This document shows, one piece after another, positions 56,970-64,000 of a DNA stretch of 64,000 nucleotides (position 1 is the stretch's first letter; every line of letters begins with the position of its first letter). Both the position numbers and the translations under genes were made by a program. The notes beneath the pieces were generated by a model, which was not told the origin of the DNA, did no database searches, and saw only the letters and a program-made list of their open reading frames with translations. Source of the DNA: Smallanthus sonchifolius (Eukaryota; Streptophyta; Magnoliopsida; Asterales; Asteraceae); contig CM042029.1 of NCBI GenBank assembly GCA_023525975.1, positions 67,799,429 through 67,863,428 of the forward strand, read 5' to 3'.

Positions 56970-59755
56970 CGTGTAATTGGGAGACTTCGATATCATTTTC
57001 GGGATGGATTGGTTAGTTCGACATCGTGTAACTATTGATTGTCATTCTAGTCGAGTCCTATTCGGCGATCTTCATCATCCTAATTTTGTCTATCAATGGA
57101 TCCAACCTCATAAATCTCTTAAAATTATTTCAGCGCTTAAGGCTCGAAAATTGATATCTCATGGTTGTATTGGTTTCTTAGCATCAATCAAGGATACCAC
57201 AACTGTTGAATTCAACATTGATAGTCACCATGTTGTTCGTGAGTATCCTGACGTATTTCCGGATGAATTACCGGGATTACCACCAGACCGAGAGATAGAA
57301 TTCACTATTGACTTGATCCCTGGTGCTAAGCCTATCTCCAAGGCACCTTATCGTATGGCTCCATTGGAATTGAAAGAGTTGAAGGAGCAATTACAAGAGT
57401 TGTTCCAACTCAGATTTATAAGACCAAGTGTCTCACCTTGGGGTGCCCCGGTCTTATTTGTAAAGAAAAAGGATGGGAGTATGCGACTATGTATCAACTA
57501 CCGGGAGCTTAATAAGATCACCATTCGAAACCGCTATCCTCTACCTCGCATCGATGACCTTTTCGATCAACTTCAAGGTGCTAAATTCTTCTCGAAAATA
57601 GATCTAAGGTCTGGTTATCATCAGTTGAAGATTAGAGAGGTGGATGTGCCTAAGTCAGCATTTCGTACTCGTTATGGTCATTATGAGTTCTTGGTTATGC
57701 CTTTTGGACTGACTAACCCCCCTGTAGTTTTCATGGATTTGATGAATCGAGTCTTTCATGAGTTCTTGGATAAATTTGTCATCGTTTTCATCGATGATAT
57801 CCTGGTGTATTCTAAGAGCAAGGAAGAACATGAAGAACACCAACGAAAAGTGCTTGAGACGTTGCGACGGAAAAAGTTATATGCGAAGTTTTCAAAATGT
57901 GAGTTCTGGCTAAACCAAGTAGCATTCCTAGGCCACGTTATGTCAGCAGAAGGAATTAAGATGGACCCTACGAAGATTGAGGCAATTACAAAGTGTCCTA
58001 GACCTACTTCTACTACAGAAGTTTGAAGTTTCTTAGGCCTAGCCGGCTATTATCGGAGGTTTGTGGAAGGATTATCCATCATTGCCTTGCCCCTCACGCA
58101 ACTGTTAAGGAAAGGGGTAAAATATTCTTGGAATGAAGAGCAAGAAAAGAGCTTTTAAGAACTAAAGAAAAGACTTATGTCTACTCCAGTACTCACTCTC
58201 CCATCTGGTACAGGTGGTTATCAGATTTACAGTGATGCCTCTAAGAAAGGGCTAGGTTACGTTCTAATGCAACACGGGAAAGTTATAGCCTATGCCTCAC
58301 GCCAGTTGAAGCCCTACGAAGTTAATTATCTGACGCATGACTTGGAGCTAGCCGCAGTGGTCTTCGCATTGAAGACTTGGAGACACTATCTATATGGAGA
58401 GACTTGTGACATATTCACCTACCACAAAAGCCTCAAGTATATATTTACACAGAAAGAGCTTAATATGAGGCAAAGGAGGTGGTTAGAACTTCTGAAAGAT
58501 TATAACTCTAATATTCAGTACCACCCGGAGAAAGCTAATGTGGTCGCCGATGCTCTAAGCAGAAAAAATTTCGGAGTAGTATCTCACCTTCATGTTCATC
58601 CTCATATCATCTCAAATCTTGATAAGATGGGCATTGGCATGCATGTTGGTCAATCTGATAGTTACCTAGCAAAGATGCAAATCGAGCCTGACCTTATCTC
58701 CTGTATTAAAGATGCACAAAAACATGATGGTGAATTATGGGCAATAGTGCAAAATATGGAAGTAGGTAAACATTCAGAGTTCCGCATAGATGAGCATGGG
58801 GTGATTTGGTGTGGTAAAAGATTGTGTGTGCCAGATGTACCGGGACTTATGTCAAAATTTTTGGTGGAATGGCATGAAAGAATATGTTGCCAAATACGTG
58901 AGTAGGTGTCTCACATGTCAGCAAGTAAAGATTGAGCACCAACGAGCGAGCGGACTATTACAACCATTGGACATTCCAATATGGAAATGGGATAAGATTT
59001 CAATGGACTTCGTAACAGGCTTGCCTAAGACCTTCAAGAAGAACAATGCAATATGAGTTGTAGTCGATATACTGTCTAAGTCAGCTCACTTTCTACCAAT
59101 TCAACAAGAATTTTTAGTTAACAAGTTATCCGATGTGTTCCTTCATGAAATTATACGACTCCATGTCACTCTATCCTCAATCGTTTCAGATAGAGATCCG
59201 CGATTCACTTCCCGGTTTTGGAAAAGATTTCAAGCAACTTGGGGTACGAGATTGAAGTTTAGTACCGCCTTCCATCCTCAAATAGACGGGCAATCAGAAC
59301 GCACGATCCAAACTTTGGAGGATATGCTCCGTGCATGTGCACTCGAGTGGACAGGAAATTGGGATGAGTATTTATGCTATGTCGAGTTTGCCTACAATAA
59401 TAGTTGGCAAGCAAGTATTGGCAGGGCTCCGTTTGAGCTTCTATACGGTCGAAAGTGAAGGGCACCCATATGTTGGGAAGAAGTTGGTGAAAAGATCATT
59501 GAGGGACCCGAATTAGTCCAAATTACAAACGAAATAGTTGCTGTCGCTCGAGAGAAGTTGAAAGAGGAACAAAGCAGGCAAAAGAGTTATGCGGATCAAC
59601 ATTTTTGAGCACTAGAGTTCAAAGTTGGAGATCATGTGCTCTTGAAAGTCTCACCTTGTCGTGGTGTTCGCAGATTTGGGATCAAACGGAAGCTTAGTCC
59701 TCGTTTCATCGGGTCGTTCGAGATTCTCGAGAGAGTCGGAGAAGTTTCTTATCAG
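56970..59755 (+). pseudogene. Truncated gypsy pol (protease end through integrase), Tekay/Del-like
   Basis: It starts abruptly inside protease (GDFDIIFGMDWLVRH), with no gag, leader or 5' LTR. RT is 57220-58030 with VFIDDILVYS (Asp at 57793-57798). After a stop at 58024 RNase H reads IYSDASKKGLGYVLMQHGKV, but its FTDH motif is FTYH. Integrase has a frameshift near 58870, then CLTCQQVKIEHQR, VVVDILSKSAHFLP, VSDRDPRFTSRFW and DGQSERTIQT, with stops at 58156, 59054, 59456 and 59608. It ends at VGEVSYQ where an LTR begins. CGA-to-TGA and TGG-to-TGA changes explain several stops. Confidence 0.92.
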
Positions 59756-62250
59756 TAACATCCCGAAAATCCGTGTAATGTTTATTGGGACCAACGGGTG
59801 AACCGACTCTCTTGGAATGAGGTGTTTAACTAGGGTTTTCACATAGAACCCAAATAACGAAATTTAAGGGGACTCGGTTAGCCACAATGGGAATGATTGA
59901 CATCGAAATCACGCGATGTAAGAACCTCGAGGTCCTGGATGTAATTATGGGATATATTTAAACGACTTATGAGAAACACCTAAACCATTTTCTTGGCTAG
60001 GGGAGTTGTGATAGCAGGAAGAAGGAGACGTGAGAGAGAGGCCGGAGGAGAGACGGCGGTGGTTCCGGGCGGTGGTTCGGTGGTGGTTTCGTAGCTGGGA
60101 ACTTCGGACTACGTCAAGGTAATTCCTGTTTACCTTTGTATGTGACCTTTATGTTTGTGTCTTCACAGGAACCGATTAGGGTTTTAGTTTGCTCATGGTG
60201 ATCGGAAGGGAAGCTAGGACAAAGGGCGACGGCGTGGTGGCTGACCGGAAAGTGACCTCAGGTGTGACCCGAGAGGATGGGGGGGTGATGGTGCTCGTTG
60301 ACAGCTCACGACAACAGTAGGATGGTGGTGATGATGTGATAGGAGCCGGTGAAGAGTATGGATATGGGACGGGGCGTGAACAAAGAAGACCAGCGGTGGC
60401 CGGTGCTCACTGTGGCGGCTCGGTGACGCGCGTAAGGCTGCAACAGCTAACGAGTGAAACATGGCGGCGATGGCAGGAGGGAGTACCCAACCCGTGGTGG
60501 TTCGGATGACTGTGGAGGGTGACGACAACCGTGGAGGAAGCAGTGGTGGTGTGGCGTGCGACAGGTGGTGGTCGTGGTGGTGCGGCAGTAGAGACGGCGG
60601 GAATAGACGGGGACTATGGAACCGGCTAAGATGGACGTAGCGATGGTGAGGTTTGGTGGTGACCGGCTAGGGTTGCACCCGAAGAAGGTGATGGAGCATA
60701 GATGCGGCGATTGTGGCGTTACCCGATTGAGGTTTTGCATGGCATGGTCTATGTGTATGCATGGAGCCCAGTTTGTGTATTCGGGTTCCAACCAAGTCAA
60801 AGACGAGTCGATACGAGTATTTAGGGTGACAAGAGTTCGATGAACCGGTCTAACAAGCAGATGAGACGAGTGTCGGGGTTTTATTTTATGTACGCACTAT
60901 TCGACGTGGGTTTAGAACATGTCTGATCATGTGATCGTACGTAGACAGGTTTGGATATTTAGCGGGTGATCAAGGTGCAGAGAAAGGATTTGGACACGGT
61001 GTAAACAGTGAGTTTCTAATTCCCCTCTTTTAAATGTTTACTATTTTGGGGCTATCGTACATACTTTCAAGAAGCGTTAATATGTGTAATTGTGTAAGGG
61101 TTTCAGATTCTAACCCAATGCGTTCTAAATATAAAAATGATTATTAAGAGTCGTAGGGTCTATGATGCGTTCATAGAAATACGTGGGTTAAGGGTAGGGA
61201 TTGTTGATGTGTGACGTGTGATGGGCCGATCGAAAAGAGTTAGACCCTATATTAAATGCTCATGGGTTCTTATGAGAAATAGGTTGTTTTAGGGTTATAC
61301 GTGTGTAACCAGTGCAGTTAATGAGTTACGTAAATGATGTGTGATATATGTGTTTAGATTTATGTGTCGTGTTTGCATCGTGCCATTATGGCACAGCAAA
61401 CGGGATTGTGAAGGATGGGGTCCTTCGGGAAGTCACCAACGGTGACGTTGATTTAACATTTTAATGATGAGCTCGGGGTGTGTTGAATGCCCTGAAGAGG
61501 GTAACCCTGACGAGGGTGCAATGATGAGGTATGTGTTTGCATGCTTACATATGCGTTAATTTGCATGCAAGTGATGTCATATTTATTGTGCGTGAGATAG
61601 TATTAATGTGATGTGTAGATGGTATTAATGTGACAGGTAGAGTTAGATTGACCGTTGTGTCTGGATTGCAAAGCGAAGTTGCTAACCGTTGTGTGAGTTG
61701 ATTGGTAAGAGCCTTAGTTAAGGCCGAGTAAGTCAGGGTCTAGGGTTTTGTTGTGGTTAACAAAGTGTTGAGGTAATACGTGTGATGGAGTACGAGCTAC
61801 TAGTATAGTAACTTTTGTGATCTAAGTCGATGAAACTGTGGGATTATTATTATGGGATGGGTCTCGGGTGGTGAACGGTTAGGGGATATCAGGTGATAAC
61901 ATGGGTTTTCTATTCTTAATGAATTATGAAACTATTTTAAAGTTTAAATAACTTTTGTGACGAGTTGGCTTTTAATTAAATTAAACTATTAGAACTCACT
62001 CAGCGTAGCTGACTTTGTGTGTACGTTAGATTGATTTGCAGGTAAGTGTAGCATTGACGTATCTTGGCTTGAAGGCGGTGTTACTCGGATCGGTGTGCAG
62101 ACATTCGTAAGGTAAAGTTAATAACATTAAATAGCAATAAAATGTTCTTAGAAAGACTTCCGATGTAATTTGAGTAATAATAAATGTATTTTTATTGAGA
62201 ATAACCCGTTATGAGAACCAGCTGTAGGATGCCCGAGTTGGGGCCTTACA
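59756..62250 (+). repeat. LTR of another gypsy element (gypsy 4), inserted into the pol above
   Basis: About 2.5 kb from TAACATCCCGAAAATCCG to GAGTTGGGGCCTTACA, followed by a tRNA-Met-type primer-binding site. Tekay 1 and 2 LTRs have the same architecture (TG(T)AAC/GAC start, TACA/GACA end). The expected TG at the start is AG here, so the first two bases may be mutated or lost. A GC-rich, GGTGG-repetitive block fills 60040-60620 and gives spurious minus-strand frames. The partner LTR lies outside the window. Confidence 0.75.
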
Positions 62251-62253
62251 AGT

Positions 62254-62270
62254 TGGTATCAAAGCCGTGG
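62254..62270 (+). other. gypsy 4 primer-binding site
   Basis: TGGTATCAAAGCCGTGG differs from the Tekay 1 site at one of its first 12 bases (G to A) and starts three bases after the LTR. Confidence 0.85.
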
Positions 62271-62344
62271 TTTAAAAGAAAATATGTGTTTTTATAAAAT
62301 AAAATGCCATAACTTAAGTTGAAAATGGGACGAGGGTGAAACGA

Positions 62345-63322
62345 ATGCCACCACGAGTAACCGCGAGCCAAAAGGTACGTCTTTCAAGTTGAGCAGTAAT
62401 TATTATTTACCATTTGTGTAGTATTACGATAGGTAAAACGATTAATGTGAGTGACTGATTTATGGTTCCATGTGGGAACATGATGTGTGCTATGTGTTGT
62501 AGTAGTATGTAGAACTAAGTGAAATGTGCGGTGTGACGTTGTGAAATCATGTTTTGTGAACTAATTAATGTAGAGTAGCATTAATTGCGTTATGTGACGT
62601 GGCTTGGTGTGTTAGCGGTGTGTAATGAATTTATGTGTAACTACATGCAATGTGTAAGTGTGATATATATGATGATTTGCTATAAAAATGTGCGGTGTTA
62701 AGTGAGTGGTGTGGGATGCATGTGCATCCGGCGTGTGGGAAAGATAGAAAGCTAGTGTGAATATGATAGGAAAGGTTTAAAGTACGAGCAGTAATGTGGA
62801 CCACCAAATTGCATTTGATCACCGTAATTTGGCAGTCTGTAATTACTCTCATATTCTGAATTTGTGCCCATAGTAATCACTTCAACATTCTATCTTATCC
62901 AGGTACTGATGGATATGACGATTAGGACGAGGTGGATCAGACGGGGAGCTCTTATCAGAAGAATGACAGAGCGTCGGGTGAGACGTTTGGCTACTACGCG
63001 CACGGTAGTTATCGGCAGGAGGCGGATCTTTGCACCGGTCCCATTGATGGTAGTACCACCGACAGTCGTGGAGGGGCGTGAGCTACCGATGCAGGAGGTA
63101 ATTTTGACACTCTCGGCGCCTAATGCACCTAGTGCTACTAGGGCAGCCGTGAGAGGAGGACTCACTAGCTCCTTTTACAGGAGGAGTGGCTGTATGGGAG
63201 GTGATGCATTCGCAGTTAGGTATCAACCACGAGACATGATTCAGGGTCGAGCAACGGATGGCTTGAGGAGTCCGACGATGAGGAACATGTGGGCGACAAT
63301 TTTGAGTTGATCGAGGAGTAGG
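62345..63322 (+). pseudogene. gypsy 4 first reading frame, probably with an intron, decayed
   Basis: ATG 62345 codes MPPRVTASQK and then meets a donor-like AAAAG/GTACGT. TTATCCAG/GTACTG at 62902 is a good acceptor. Splicing joins in phase to the frame that ends at 63310, which is very Arg-rich (TIRTRWIRRGALIRRMTERR). An alternative frame over the same bases is more protein-like but has stops: DEVDQTGSSYQKNDRASGET, YRQEADLCTGPIDGSTTDSR and finally NGWLEESDDEEHVGDNFELI. That acidic end resembles the layout of the Tekay 2 pre-gag frame. No domain is recognised. Gag proper must lie beyond the window if it exists. Confidence 0.45.
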
Positions 63323-64000
63323 GCGTTGATATATTACCACGTGAGGGTTAACATGTTTTGAGCAGAGATAGTTTGACATTTCGTGATGAAATATTTGTTT
63401 TGATTTCTTATTGTTTGATTGTGATACTGACCGTGGGTCTTATTGTGGGGTGATGTTAAATATATTAATTGTGTTTGTGACGGCGTATGATTGTGATTTC
63501 AACAAGTAGAATATGTGCGGTATAATGCAAAGATGTGATTGCCTTCTGAATAATGTGAGTTGGCATTAAATGTGATTTTTGTTGTGATACTAGGACGTGG
63601 TTGATTAGATGGTGTGAGTAGACTTGTATAGACGCGAATATGCATAAACATGTATTTTGAATTGGTCCGTGTCAACGGTCGTATGATAGTATCACCTATG
63701 TGTTATGGGTGATGGTTAGAAGTATAATGGGTGCGTTGCATCTTGCGTGAATATGCAGGGCGGGGTCCTGTGGAAAAATCATTATTATAAATACTATGAG
63801 GATGAATGTGTAGAGTGTTAATTTGTGTTTAGGTCGAGTAGTGTGTTGCCTTAAGCCATTAATACTACTCGTAGGGGTACGACTGTGTTAATATGTGATG
63901 ACGTGTGACAGGAGCTACCGTTATAACAAATAGAAGGTAGAGTTCAAGAGTTCGTATGTTTATAAATGACAAGGTCATATAGTAAATATGTTGAATTACT
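63323..64000. other. gypsy 4 internal sequence, nothing coding recognised
   Basis: T/G-rich sequence with GTGTGA-type strings, similar in texture to the LTR. TTTCGTGATGAAATATTTG at 63379 resembles the ...TTTCGTGATGAAAATTC string near the Tekay 2 PPT (49890), but no LTR start follows. The element runs off the window. Confidence 0.4.

Noticed and set aside
60214..60800. Minus-strand Ser/His/Pro-rich frames of 104 and 117 codons
   Set aside because: They arise from the GC-rich, stop-poor block of the gypsy 4 LTR and have no domain or codon structure.
1..64000. A previously undescribed host defence or gene system
   Set aside because: Every multi-gene arrangement here is explained by LTR-retrotransposon gene order or tandem repeats; the only host-type genes are pseudogene fragments.

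Overview
This is plant nuclear DNA, made almost entirely of transposable elements. It is very probably from a eudicot with a large, retrotransposon-rich genome. The Ty3/gypsy proteins look like those of Asteraceae, but that is inference from remembered similarity, not a search. Supporting signs are a chloroplast psbA fragment in the nuclear sequence, plant-type primer-binding sites (initiator tRNA-Met and tRNA-Asp), and an NB-ARC/LRR resistance-gene relic. No gene in the window looks intact and host-derived; every long reading frame belongs to a retrotransposon or a pseudogene.

Layout. 1-5.1 kb is AT-rich intergenic DNA with small tandem repeats, a 970-bp internally deleted hAT element (2271-3240, exact 8-bp target duplication) and a long inverted repeat (about 4457-4650). 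5.1-9.8 kb is a decayed Ty1/copia element split by a 514-bp hAT-type MITE. At 10.4-10.7 kb there is a replication-protein-A-like exon on the minus strand. From 11.4 to 37.0 kb lies the remains of a tandem array built from a block I call X, a Helitron-like block Y and a short block P. The order is X1-Y1-P1-X2-Y2-P2-X3-P3, and it ends just upstream of the NLR pseudogene. X1 carries a 340-bp hAT MITE, Y1 a psbA fragment and Y2 a 258-bp hAT MITE. X2 was split by an Athila-type gypsy element on the minus strand (14790-34970). That element was itself split by a young Tekay/Del-type chromovirus on the plus strand (18446-27901, TSD CATCA). This gives three levels of nesting.

37.1-39.9 kb is a CC-NB-ARC-LRR pseudogene with two nonsense codons and two frameshifts. 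40.2-40.9 kb is a copia gag fragment. 40.9-55.4 kb is another copia element whose 5' LTR is split by a second, older Tekay-like chromovirus (41429-52755, TSD GAGAC). This chromovirus has an extra reading frame ahead of gag, a possible gag intron, a tRNA-derived head in its LTR and a duplicated PPT/LTR junction. 57.0-59.8 kb is a truncated gypsy pol, broken by the LTR of yet another gypsy element (59.75-62.25 kb) that runs off the window's right end.

How the parts relate. Nested insertions with target duplications, plus paralogous empty sites, give a clear order of events: tandem X/Y/P array, then Athila, then Tekay 1. The only nearly complete coding unit is Tekay 1 gag-pol, which has one apparent 1-nt gag frameshift. 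I found no convincing new biological system. The most unusual features are the pre-gag reading frames in two gypsy elements, the CpG-rich quasi-palindromic motif arrays in two unrelated LTR families, and the Pol III-type promoter boxes in the Tekay 2 LTR.
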